Shown in pieces: positions 1 through 7,470 of a DNA stretch of 18,175 nt. Origin of the DNA: JAVZOV01 sp049976445 (GTDB taxonomy: Archaea; Thermoproteota; Thermoprotei; Gearchaeales; WAQG01). The position numbers were made by a program, and so were the translations under genes. Where the stretch lies: NCBI GenBank assembly GCA_049976445.1, contig JBMFIF010000037.1, forward strand, positions 1 through 18,175. Direction: 5' to 3'. The notes under the pieces were generated by a model that did not search any database, was not told the DNA's origin, and worked only from the letters and a program-made list of their open reading frames with translations. Positions within the stretch are counted from its first letter, which is position 1, and each line of letters starts with the position of its first letter.

Positions 1-105
1 GCTATATTGTAACGCACAATGGATTAAGACCCATAACCCTGTTGAGGGGTAACGCCCGAGACCCCAGCGGTGGAAACCCCGCCTTGAAAGGCGGGGAGGG
101 GTCAT
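1..105 (+). mobile_element. Right end of an IS200/IS605-type (TnpB) element with omega-RNA-like 3' scaffold
   Basis: The segment contains a perfect 9-bp stem with a 2-nt loop at 77-96 (CCCCGCCTT / AAGGCGGGG) followed by GAGGGGTCA, and a weaker CCCT/AGGG hairpin at 37-48. The GGGGTAACGCCC stretch (46-57) and the terminal GC hairpin ending in GGGGA(N)GGTCA are, from memory, typical of the 3' ends of archaeal tnpB elements, where the end of the gene overlaps the omega RNA. The high G+C contrasts sharply with the AT-rich flank. Frame 3 is open from base 3 to a TGA at 117-119 and could be the C-terminus of TnpB, but it contains no recognisable TnpB motif, so no CDS is called. The exact end (about 103-106) is uncertain. 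Confidence 0.7.
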
Positions 106-106
106 C

Positions 107-114
107 TATAATTA
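107..114 (+). promoter_or_regulatory. Possible TATA box for the AbrB–methyltransferase operon
   Basis: TATAATTA lies directly outside the IS605 right end, with its centre about 20 nt before the ATG at 130. That suits a leaderless or nearly leaderless archaeal transcript. The BRE is not convincing, so this is a weak call. Confidence 0.3.
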
Positions 115-129
115 TGTGACGATAGGAAT

Positions 130-333
130 ATGGGAGAAGTTACCATACTTAATAAAGCTACGGCAAAAAGCAAGTCTTTAAGAACAACGATCCCTATAGG
201 GATTGTCAAGCAATTTAATCTCTCGGTAGGGGATAAGCTCAATTGGGAAATTAGAGCGGATGATGGAGAGCTTATAATTGTTGTGAAACCAGTGAAGGAG
301 CATGAAAGATATGAGAAGGACCCGAACAAGTAG
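130..333 (+). CDS. AbrB/SpoVT-like swapped-hairpin DNA-binding protein
   Basis: This 67-residue basic protein fits a single AbrB (SpoVT-AbrB, swapped-hairpin beta-barrel) domain. The segment KATAKSKSLRTTIP (about residues 9-22), followed by GIVKQFNLSVGDKLNW and a strand ending ELIIVVKP, is the characteristic AbrB half-barrel pattern of small archaeal regulators and antitoxins. Members bind DNA as dimers. The last 32 bases overlap the start of the methyltransferase gene, so the two are almost certainly translated from one mRNA. No PIN-domain toxin partner is present, so an antitoxin role is unlikely. Control of the adjacent modification gene, in the manner of a restriction–modification controller protein, is an inference. 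The gene begins only about 25 nt after the IS605 end. Confidence 0.8.
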   Translation: MGEVTILNKATAKSKSLRTTIPIGIVKQFNLSVGDKLNWEIRADDGELIIVVKPVKEHERYEKDPNK

Positions 334-1219
334 TTTTGGTGCTTCGGGAAGAGTTAGTCACGATTCGACTCCTTTTTACTCTCGAAAACTGTATGAAGAT
401 AGTAGCCTTCCGAAGCCAAGACCAGAAGATCTCATTGAAAATAAAGTCCCAGCTGAATTCTTAGATAAAATATTAGTAGGGGATGCACGTGAGATTTTCA
501 AGAAATTGCCAAACAACTGTGTTCATCTAATGGTCACTTCTCCACCATACAACGTAGGGAAGGAGTATGATAAGGACCTAACGCTTGGAGAATATCTTGA
601 TTTCATAGAAGAAGTCATGAGAGAAGTTTACAGAGTTCTTGTTTGGGGTGGGCGTGCATGCTTTAATGTAGCTAATTTAGGGCGCAAACCTTACATACCA
701 TTGCATGCATACCTCATAGAGAGGTTTGAGAACATAGGTTTCCTCTTTAGAGGAGAAATCATTTGGGATAAGGGAGATGCTGTTAGCGGTGCTTCGACAG
801 CATGGGGATCTTGGCAATCAGCGATAAATCCAATATTAAGAGATCAGCACGAATATATCATTGTTTTATCTAAAGGAGATTTTAGAAGAGAAAAAGGGAA
901 CAAAGAAGACACGATCGCAAAAGAGGAATTCCTGGAATTTACAAAGAGTGTTTGGAGATTTCCGCCAGAATCAGCGAGAAACGTTGGACATCCAGCACCT
1001 TTCCCCATAGAATTGCCATACAGATGCATTCAGCTTTACACTTTCAAAGGAGATGTTATTTTAGACCCATTCGTGGGATCTGGCACAACATGCGTTGCTG
1101 CACTGAAAACAGAAAGGCACTTCATAGGCATAGATACAGAGGAAAAATATGTTGAGCTGGCTAAACAGAGAATAAAGGAAATATTGGCTACAAAGAAGCT
1201 TACTGAATACTTTTCTTAA
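302..1219 (+). CDS. Beta-class DNA methyltransferase, probably N4-cytosine specific
   Basis: The protein transfers a methyl group from SAM to DNA bases. Motif IV, TSPPYNVG, is at residues 79-86 and the SAM-binding motif I, DPFVGSGTT, at 255-263. The order IV-before-I is the beta class, and SPPY (rather than DPPY) is the usual form of N4-cytosine enzymes. HPAPFP at 230-235 and GIDTEEKY (276-283) are further conserved blocks of this family. The target-recognition region probably lies between about 125 and 225. At 305 aa it is full length. ATG 302 and ATG 311 are both possible; the stretch from 311 (RRTRTSSFGASGR...) resembles the usual N-terminus of archaeal homologues. The gene overlaps the AbrB-like gene by 32 nt and converges, sharing a TTAA at its stop codon, with a broken endonuclease gene, so it is probably a surviving orphan methylase. 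Confidence 0.9.
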   Translation: MKDMRRTRTSSFGASGRVSHDSTPFYSRKLYEDSSLPKPRPEDLIENKVPAEFLDKILVGDAREIFKKLPNNCVHLMVTSPPYNVGKEYDKDLTLGEYLDFIEEVMREVYRVLVWGGRACFNVANLGRKPYIPLHAYLIERFENIGFLFRGEIIWDKGDAVSGASTAWGSWQSAINPILRDQHEYIIVLSKGDFRREKGNKEDTIAKEEFLEFTKSVWRFPPESARNVGHPAPFPIELPYRCIQLYTFKGDVILDPFVGSGTTCVAALKTERHFIGIDTEEKYVELAKQRIKEILATKKLTEYFS

Positions 1220-1805
1220 CTTTCCAGGACCAATCTTTTTAATACATTATACCAAGTTTTCCAGTATTTTTCTTTGATAGTATTTATGGCAATAGGTCGA
1301 TAATTTGCTGTTATGAAATTTCCTTTCTTTTCAGCTTTATTTATTAAAATCTTGACTGCTTTAACATTAATTCCAAATCCCCTTGGATTGGTTCCTCTTC
1401 TTGGAATCCACCACATTTCATCTCCAACTTCTTTTTTCAATTCTTCAAGATCATCTATTTCAAAAATGTAAACTGAAACTTTCCTTTCTTTTCTATCTCC
1501 AGTTACATAGAGTATTGGATGCTTGAATTCGAATCTTTGCGCTCTCTCTATTGACTGAAAACCGTTCCACGCTACTTTCACAGTAGTAATTTTTTCAGTC
1601 GTCTTGAGACTATATCTTCTTTCCTTCAATGATTATCGATAAATCCCAATCTCTCTCCATAGATGGTGCCGGATTGACTTTTAATCCAAATTCCTCTTCT
1701 AACATAACACGTATAAAATGCTCTCTTCTTTTTCCAATATCATACGTCCCAATAAGTCAAGAACTAAATAGATTGTTTTATTGTTTTTAAACTTTCTATC
1801 ACCAT
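1216..1805 (-). pseudogene. Decayed type II restriction-endonuclease-like gene (one stop, two frameshifts)
   Basis: The longest open piece is the C-terminal 137 codons from TTG 1629, but coherent protein continues upstream in other frames. From ATG 1805 the reading is MVIESLKTIKQSI, a TAG at 1764-1766, then FLTYWDV. A one-base shift near 1741-1744 leads into YDIGKRREHFIRVMLEEEF and on to ERDWDLSIIIEGK. A second shift near 1615-1625 leads into YSLKTTEKITTVKVAWNGF and the rest. Joined, this gives about 196 residues with a D-W-D ... S-L-K arrangement reminiscent of a PD-(D/E)xK nuclease core. Position and orientation, convergent with a methylase and sharing a TTAA at the stop codons, fit the cognate endonuclease of a restriction–modification pair. 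The specific family (ThaI-like or another) is not established. The shifts could be sequencing errors, but the in-frame TAG argues for real decay. Confidence 0.7.
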
Positions 1806-2296
1806 ACTTGCAACACCCTATGTTTCAACAGAACAATGTTACTGCTTTGTTGTATAATTTTTGGTCTATTTTTTCATGGAATTATGATATTTTTCATCAA
1901 ACTTATATTTAATGTTCATTTAAAGTGATGTTTTTCAAGATACAACATATGCACAAGTTATGCAATAAAATCTTATATTTTTGTTTTATATAAGGCAAAG
2001 ACAAACAATACAACAGTAGTAGATGTCACGGAAGAAAAATTCTCAACAATAAGCATGAACAAAACAATAAAAACGAGAGACACAACGAACGTATGACAAG
2101 AAAACATAATCATAAGAAATCTCTTAAGGGGATTCACGCGTGAAGTTGTGAGTAATTTGTGCTTGTAGTAGTTGCTTTAATATTAATTTTTATTTTTTTG
2201 GTATTATTTTTTCTTTAATAGTTTCATAGTATTATGTGAGTTTAATGTTGAGCTGAGGAAAGTATTTTAGAAATACTTATATGTTATTGAGTTTTT
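1806..2296. other. 490-nt gene-free AT-rich stretch
   Basis: No convincing CDS is present. A strong TATA-like TTTTATATAAGG at 1984-1995 (plus strand) precedes an A-rich stretch. That stretch has a roughly 30-codon open frame without a start codon, ending at TGA 2093-2095; it may be a gene relic or an untranslated RNA. A 12-bp perfect palindrome TTCACGCGTGAA sits at 2133-2144 next to an imperfect CTTAAG-centred inverted repeat (2116-2134). T-runs occur around 2180-2215, which could terminate transcripts from the left. Confidence 0.45.
2268..2282 (+). promoter_or_regulatory. BRE/TATA of the UbiD–TrmB operon
   Basis: TAGAAA followed by TACTTATAT, centred near 2278, predicts transcription starting at about 2301-2307. 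That matches a leaderless start at the second ATG (2306) better than the first (2297). Confidence 0.45.
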
Positions 2297-2305
2297 ATGG
2301 AAATC

Positions 2306-3757
2306 ATGTATAAGGATCTTAGAGATTTGTTAAGCGATTTTGAAAGGATAGGGTTACTTAAACGTGTGAGGGTTAGTGTTGATCTTAATTTGGAGTTGGC
2401 TGAGATTTTGAGACGTGTGATGTATAGAAAAGGACCTATGCTTTTGTTTGAAAGTATTAAAGATTATCCTAATTGGAGGGTAGCTGGCAATATGTTTGGT
2501 AGTATTGAGATGGTTAAGAGAGCTCTTAATGTTAATGATTTAGAAACTATAGGTAAGCGTTTCCTTGAACCGTTGATGCAACCTTTACCGATGGGGATGT
2601 TGGATAAACTTAGGACATTGCCTGAGTTTTTGTCGTTTTCTAAGTATTTACCGAAGAAAGTTAGGTCCGGGCCTATTAAGGATGTAAAGATTGATGGAGA
2701 GAAGGCTATTTTTGATCTGTTACCAATACCAAAAATTTGGCCTAAAGATGGGGGTAAATATATTACTTATCCTCTGGTTATCACTAGAGATCCTGAAACT
2801 GGTGTTAATAACATGGGTGTGTATAGGATGCAGATTCTTGATAATAAGAGGGCTGCAATGCATTGGCAGATTCATAAGAGGGGGGCGTTAGCTTATCAGA
2901 AGATGAGAGAGTTAGGTAAGGAGAGGATTGATGTATCGATAGCTATTGGAGCTGATCCTGGAACTATGTTTTCTGGTGTTGCACCAGTGCCTTATCCTAT
3001 TGATAAGTTGCTTTTTGCTGGTATTGTGCGTGGTGAAGGTTTGGAGGTTGTAAGTTCTGAGAATTCTGATATTTTAGTTCCTGCAAGGGCTGAAATCGTT
3101 CTTGAAGGATACGTTAGTATTAATGAATTAGTTATGGAAGGCCCATTTGGGGATCATATGGGTTATTATACGCCTCCTGAACGGTATCCAGTATTTCATC
3201 TAGAGACTATAACTATGAGACATGATCCAATATATTACGTTACTGTTGTTGGAAAACCACCTTTAGAAGATGCTTGGATCGGTAAGGCTGTTGAACGTGT
3301 ATTTCTTCCAATTATTAAAGTACTATTACCTGAGATTGTAGATATAAATTTGCCTGAGTATGGCTTATTTCAAGGTTTAAGCATTGTTTCTATTAAAAAG
3401 AGATACCCTGGTCATGCTCGTAAAGTCATGATGGGGCTCTGGGGTCTTGGACAGTTTTCTCTTACGAAAATGATAATAGTTGTTGATCATGATGTGAATG
3501 TGCATGACATAAACCAGGTAATTTATAATTTAGTTACTAATGTTGATCCAGCCAGGGATGTAATGATAGTTAATAATACTGTTACTGATGTTTTAGATCC
3601 AGCATCTACTACAACTGGTATCGGTAGTAAAATTGGCATAGATGCTACCAGAAAACTACCAGAAGAATGCGGAAAAATGTGGCCCGAATCAGTTGAACCT
3701 GATCCTGAAACAATTAAACTTGTTAATGATCGATGGAAAGAATATGGTATAGACTAG
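2306..3757 (+). CDS. UbiD-family prenylated-FMN-dependent decarboxylase
   Basis: UbiD enzymes reversibly (de)carboxylate unsaturated or aromatic acids using prenylated FMN supplied by UbiX. Numbering from ATG 2297, hallmarks are GVYRMQ (R177, equivalent to the active-site Arg) and EGPFGDHMGYY (E281, D286), plus the C-terminal DPA-T-TGIGSKIGIDAT region near 430-455. In fungal Fdc1 the second acid of E-GPFG-E is Glu; here it is Asp, which I recall as common in archaeal members. In crenarchaea the best-known UbiD homologue is trans-anhydromevalonate-5-phosphate decarboxylase of the modified mevalonate pathway (described in Aeropyrum), a reasonable but unproven role here. The length, about 483 aa, is normal. 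Promoter spacing favours ATG 2306; ATG 2297 would add three residues. A regulator gene follows immediately. Confidence 0.88.
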   Translation: MYKDLRDLLSDFERIGLLKRVRVSVDLNLELAEILRRVMYRKGPMLLFESIKDYPNWRVAGNMFGSIEMVKRALNVNDLETIGKRFLEPLMQPLPMGMLDKLRTLPEFLSFSKYLPKKVRSGPIKDVKIDGEKAIFDLLPIPKIWPKDGGKYITYPLVITRDPETGVNNMGVYRMQILDNKRAAMHWQIHKRGALAYQKMRELGKERIDVSIAIGADPGTMFSGVAPVPYPIDKLLFAGIVRGEGLEVVSSENSDILVPARAEIVLEGYVSINELVMEGPFGDHMGYYTPPERYPVFHLETITMRHDPIYYVTVVGKPPLEDAWIGKAVERVFLPIIKVLLPEIVDINLPEYGLFQGLSIVSIKKRYPGHARKVMMGLWGLGQFSLTKMIIVVDHDVNVHDINQVIYNLVTNVDPARDVMIVNNTVTDVLDPASTTTGIGSKIGIDATRKLPEECGKMWPESVEPDPETIKLVNDRWKEYGID

Positions 3758-3766
3758 GTGAGTAAA

Positions 3767-4543
3767 ATGAATGACCTAGACGAGGCTGAGACAATTTTAA
3801 GAGAAGTTTTCGGATTAAATAAATACGAATCTAAAGTATATTTAGCGTTGATAAGAGGTGCAAGAATACCTAAACAAATTTCTAAACTCTCCAAAGTTCC
3901 TATGCCAAGAATATACGACACTCTAGCAAGTTTAGAAAATAAAGGCTTTATAGTTAGGGTTAATGATGAGTATGCTCCATTAAATCCAGAAGTCATCTTT
4001 TCAATAGTTAGCAAGAAACTCAAATCTGAACTAGAAGAAAAAATAGATTTAATGAAAAAAAGTACTGAACAGCTCTCAAAAATTTTTAGCAAATATTCAT
4101 TTCCTTCTTACGAAGGAGAAATAATCGTATTAAGAGGACTCCCAGTAATCGTTGAACATTTTTCCCAACTACTCTCAAAAGCTAAAAATGTTATCCTTCT
4201 AATAAGAAAATCGATCGAGGTAAAAGAATTTTTCAAGCAACAAGTGGTCGAGCTAAGAAAAAAAGGATTACCTCACATAAGAGCATTGTTACATAGCGAA
4301 ATTAATCTTGACAAAGATGATATAGAATTAGCATCAGAATTGGGAGTCGAACTAAGAAAAAGTAACGATGTTATGTTTGATATGATGATCATAGATGATG
4401 ACATTTTCGTAATGGGAATCCCAGATCCCATGTTAGAGAATGTTACAGAAAAAGCAATCGCCATAATCATAAAAAATAGAGTTTTTGTAACTGCACTAAA
4501 AAGTTACATCGAAGAGCGTTGGCTCTCAGCTGGCAAATACTAG
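3767..4543 (+). CDS. TrmB-like winged-helix transcriptional regulator
   Basis: The N-terminal 70 residues form the TrmB winged helix (GLNKYESKVYLALI ... PMPRIYDTLASLENKGFI). An amphipathic, Lys/Glu-rich coiled coil follows at about residues 80-118, then an effector/PLD-like C-terminal domain (about 120-258), the usual layout of TrmB relatives that sense sugars or other small molecules. ATG 3767 is preceded by AGGTGA five bases upstream and is preferred. An in-frame GTG at 3758, directly abutting the UbiD stop codon, would add three residues. The tight spacing to UbiD implies co-transcription. The next genes downstream encode an ABC importer with a separate promoter and a palindrome beside it, so this regulator is the obvious candidate to control the transporter; that is an inference. 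Confidence 0.85.
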   Translation: MNDLDEAETILREVFGLNKYESKVYLALIRGARIPKQISKLSKVPMPRIYDTLASLENKGFIVRVNDEYAPLNPEVIFSIVSKKLKSELEEKIDLMKKSTEQLSKIFSKYSFPSYEGEIIVLRGLPVIVEHFSQLLSKAKNVILLIRKSIEVKEFFKQQVVELRKKGLPHIRALLHSEINLDKDDIELASELGVELRKSNDVMFDMMIIDDDIFVMGIPDPMLENVTEKAIAIIIKNRVFVTALKSYIEERWLSAGKY

Positions 4544-4670
4544 GACTATAGTTGCTAACACAGGACTTGCACTTTACCTAATTAAATTTTAACTTGTACA
4601 TACAATGCTTTTTATGAGTATTCTCTCATACTGGCGAATTAACTGAAAATTATAACCTTTATGGATGATA

Positions 4671-4683
4671 TTTACCAAGTAAA
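4671..4683. promoter_or_regulatory. Candidate operator, TTTAC-N3-GTAAA
   Basis: A perfect 5+5 inverted repeat TTTACCAAGTAAA ends about six bases before the TATA element of the ABC importer operon. Its place just upstream of BRE/TATA suits an archaeal regulator, and the TrmB-like gene next door is the natural candidate. Binding is inferred only. Confidence 0.4.
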
Positions 4684-4688
4684 CAAAT

Positions 4689-4699
4689 ATTTAAATATA
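4689..4699 (+). promoter_or_regulatory. TATA box of the ABC importer operon
   Basis: ATTTAAATATA centred at 4694 predicts a start near 4720, leaving a very short leader that carries GGTGG (4720-4724) before ATG 4729. Confidence 0.55.
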
Positions 4700-4728
4700 A
4701 ACCATTGTTACCATTATTTGGTGGTAAT

Positions 4729-5694
4729 ATGAAGTTTCAAATAATCGTACCTTTGTTTATTTTCGTCATAGTGCTTATAAGCATCGTAATAGTAAGTAAT
4801 ATGTTTTTTGTGAATAAGACTACGTGGATTAACGTTGGTGTTCTTCCCATTGAGGATTCAGCACCTATAATAATTGCTCAGAATGAAAAATTGTTTGAAC
4901 AGGAGGGATTGAATGTAAATGTTACGCTTTTCACGTCTGCTAGAGATCGGGATGTTGCATTGGAAAGTAGTAAGATTCAAATAGCAGTATCAGATCCTAT
5001 TACAAGTACTATTCAATTTAGTCAAGGACTTCATATAAAAATTGTCTCATTATTGTGGGGTGGACATCCAGATCAAAGTGTATTCTATATACTTTCACCA
5101 CCTAATTCTACGGCTAAAACATTGCATGAGATAAGGCAGATTGGTATTTCAAAAGCAACTATAATAGAATATGTTACGTACAAGTTAATCCAAATGTCAG
5201 AAGGCGATCCTAATAATTATGAGTTCGTTAATATTCCGAGCATACCAATAAGGTATCAGCTTCTTATGACAGGAAAAATAGAAGCTGTAACATTACCTGA
5301 TCCACTTGCGAGTTTAGCGATAATGAAAGGAGCTCACGTTCTTGCATCAACCAAAACGTATAACAGATCAATTACTATGAGTGTACTGATTTCTAACAGT
5401 GATTGGTTAACAAATAATAAGGATACTATGATAAAGTTCTTAAGGGCAGTAAATAGAGCAATAAAGTTAATCATCTCAAATTCAAGTAAATATAATGATC
5501 TTATTGCAACATTTATTAAAGTTCCTGAAGAACTTAGACCATATTATAAAATTGGATACTGGACAGAACTTAGTGTATATCCAAAAGATAATTTCCAGGA
5601 TGTTTTAAGCTGGCTTTTGTTAAAAAATTACATAACGAAAACTATTAATTATAATGATTTTGTTGATACAGAATTGGTGCTGAGTGCACAATGA
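4729..5694 (+). CDS. ABC importer substrate-binding protein, THI5/NMT1-like (periplasmic-binding type II)
   Basis: The protein binds a small solute outside the cell for the importer encoded downstream. An N-terminal hydrophobic segment (about residues 4-24) acts as a signal or membrane anchor; there is no Cys in that region, so no lipoprotein box. The mature part begins with INVGVLPIEDSAPIIIAQNEKLF, then EGLNVNV and SKIQIAVSDP, the pattern of THI5/NMT1, SsuA and TauA-like binding proteins (pyrimidine precursors, sulfonates, riboflavin and others). The substrate cannot be told from sequence. ATG 4729, with GGTGG four bases before it, is chosen over an in-frame TTG at 4705, which lies before the predicted transcription start. 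The stop codon overlaps the ATPase start in ATGA. Confidence 0.82.
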   Translation: MKFQIIVPLFIFVIVLISIVIVSNMFFVNKTTWINVGVLPIEDSAPIIIAQNEKLFEQEGLNVNVTLFTSARDRDVALESSKIQIAVSDPITSTIQFSQGLHIKIVSLLWGGHPDQSVFYILSPPNSTAKTLHEIRQIGISKATIIEYVTYKLIQMSEGDPNNYEFVNIPSIPIRYQLLMTGKIEAVTLPDPLASLAIMKGAHVLASTKTYNRSITMSVLISNSDWLTNNKDTMIKFLRAVNRAIKLIISNSSKYNDLIATFIKVPEELRPYYKIGYWTELSVYPKDNFQDVLSWLLLKNYITKTINYNDFVDTELVLSAQ

Positions 5695-6413
5695 TAAAGG
5701 TTCGAGAACTAAGCGTTAATTATGGTTCATTAAAAGCTTTAAGTAATGTTAGTATGGATGTGATGAAAGGTGAAACTGTGGCAGTAGTTGGGCCTAGTGG
5801 CTCAGGAAAAACAACATTAATTAAAGCATTGGCCGGTTTAATAAATTATGAAGGTGTTATTGAGATTGATGAAAAACATGTAAAGAGTCCTAGAAAGGAT
5901 GTCGCAGTGATTTTTCAAGAAAACAATCTTTTACCATGGTATACAGTAAAACAAAACATACATCTTACACTAAAATTCAATAATCCTAATCATATCGATC
6001 CTAAAAAAGTAGATGAAATATTGATAAGCGTTGGTCTTAAAGACTTTAGTAACTATTATCCATCACAATTAAGCGGTGGAATGAAACAAAAAGCAGCATT
6101 AGCGCGAGCTCTAGTTATCGAACCACAAGTTCTTCTCTTAGATGAACCATTTTCAGCTCTTGATGCATTAACTAGAGAACAAATGCAAGATATGATTATG
6201 AATATATGGTCACAATCAAAATTCACTATGCTAATAGTAACACACAGTATCGAAGAAGCTGTTTATATGGGAAGAACAATATATGTTTTTACAGAAAGGC
6301 CTGGAAGAATTAAAGCCATAATAGAAAATAAAGAAGCAGGAACAAATAATTATAGATATACAGATGAATACTATAAAGTGGTGAAACATGTCAGACAAAT
6401 TATTAACCAATAA
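5691..6413 (+). CDS. ABC importer ATPase (SsuB/TauB/ThiZ-like)
   Basis: This nucleotide-binding subunit powers uptake. All canonical motifs are present in order: Walker A GPSGSGKT (34-41), Q-loop Q76 followed by ENNLLPW (typical of nitrate/sulfonate/taurine-type ATPases), signature LSGGMKQ (127-133), Walker B VLLLDE (147-152), D-loop SALD (155-158) and the switch His in VTHSIEEA (H185). At 240 aa it is full length. It starts within the 4-nt ATGA overlap with the binding-protein gene and overlaps the permease gene by 26 nt, so the three subunits are translationally coupled. It should be catalytically competent. Confidence 0.93.
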   Translation: MIKVRELSVNYGSLKALSNVSMDVMKGETVAVVGPSGSGKTTLIKALAGLINYEGVIEIDEKHVKSPRKDVAVIFQENNLLPWYTVKQNIHLTLKFNNPNHIDPKKVDEILISVGLKDFSNYYPSQLSGGMKQKAALARALVIEPQVLLLDEPFSALDALTREQMQDMIMNIWSQSKFTMLIVTHSIEEAVYMGRTIYVFTERPGRIKAIIENKEAGTNNYRYTDEYYKVVKHVRQIINQ

Positions 6414-7152
6414 ATATAAGTTAGTAGCATATTTCATATCGCTTATTACTATAATAGCATTATGGTGGGCCATATCAATCACTTTACAAGTTATCTTCTT
6501 ACCTGATCCATTAAATGTAATAAGTTATGCCATTAATTCTATAATATCAGGGAAAATAATATCACATATAATAGCTAGCCTCTTCAGAGTCATCATTTCT
6601 ATCATAATAGCAGTTTCAGTAGCCTTATTTTTAGGTCTTATTTTGGGATACTATAACAAGCTTGATGCACTATTTACACCGTTAATCATGGTGTTATATC
6701 CAATACCACATATTATCCTCTTACCAATTCTAATTTTATGGTTAGGGCTTGGTAACGCAAGTAAAATAGCGTTAATATCAATAATCATATTCTTTCCACT
6801 TTTCATCCAAATAAGGGATAGCGCACAACGCATGGCAAAAAACTACATTGACTTATTATTAGTGATGGGGGCTAAAAAATACGAACTTATAAGATATGGA
6901 ACGTTACCAAGCACCTTACCATCTCTATTAACAGCTTTAAAGATTGCCTCGAGCACAGCTTTTGCAGTACTCTTCATAGTAGAATCAATTGCATCAAGCA
7001 ATGGATTAGGATATTTAATAATAGACGCATGGCAAAGAGTAAGTTACATTGAAATGTACTCAGCAATAGTCATAATGGCATTACTAGGTATGCTATTCTA
7101 CACATTCTTTAGCATACTAGAACATATATTTTGTAAGTGGATTAACCACTAA
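6388..7152 (+). CDS. ABC importer permease (SsuC/TauC-like)
   Basis: This 254-residue membrane protein has about six hydrophobic helices (around 12-36, 60-88, 96-120, 123-142, 180-205 and 220-245). The cytoplasmic EAA loop that docks onto the ATPase is visible at about 159-178 (MGAKKYELIRYGTLP, with the conserved Gly and LP..LP). The ATG at 6388 has GGTGA four bases upstream and lies inside the end of the ATPase gene. It completes the importer with the two preceding genes. No duplicated subunit is seen, so the permease presumably works as a homodimer. Confidence 0.9.
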   Translation: MSDKLLTNKYKLVAYFISLITIIALWWAISITLQVIFLPDPLNVISYAINSIISGKIISHIIASLFRVIISIIIAVSVALFLGLILGYYNKLDALFTPLIMVLYPIPHIILLPILILWLGLGNASKIALISIIIFFPLFIQIRDSAQRMAKNYIDLLLVMGAKKYELIRYGTLPSTLPSLLTALKIASSTAFAVLFIVESIASSNGLGYLIIDAWQRVSYIEMYSAIVIMALLGMLFYTFFSILEHIFCKWINH

Positions 7153-7470
7153 ACTAGCTTCCTCCCTTAAAAGGACGATACTTTCCTAAAACATAAAAAT
7201 CCTAACTAAAACCTTACCATGAAGATAGACTTTAAGCCTAAGTACAACACTATGAATTTTTAAAGAAAAATAAAGACCGTTCAGCTTATTCCTATTAAAT
7301 CTTCACTCTTAGTTCTACATCATTTATGTTCAATAAGGTTTAAATTTTAAGAGAGCACCTCTTATTCTGTTAGTTTAAATTCAATGTAATAACTTAGTTG
7401 TGCTAAATCCTATTATTTAATTCATTATATACCGTTAGCTTTATATACTCTATAATTTTTAACTTTTTAA
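7153..7470. other. 318-nt intergenic stretch
   Basis: Apart from the vapB promoter at its right end, I see only AT-rich sequence. A 14-codon ORF beginning at the ATG at 7218 has no supporting signal. Confidence 0.5.
7440..7447 (+). promoter_or_regulatory. TATA box of the vapBC remnant
   Basis: TTTATATA centred at about 7444 is 27 nt before the GTG at 7471, exactly the spacing for a leaderless transcript starting at that codon. Confidence 0.55.

Noticed and set aside
3..119. Open frame that could be the C-terminus of TnpB
   Set aside because: No zinc-finger or catalytic TnpB motif is in view and the region is dominated by RNA-like hairpins, so I annotate only the element end.
7218..7262. 14-codon ORF starting MKIDFKPK
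   Set aside because: No ribosome binding site, promoter or recognisable domain.
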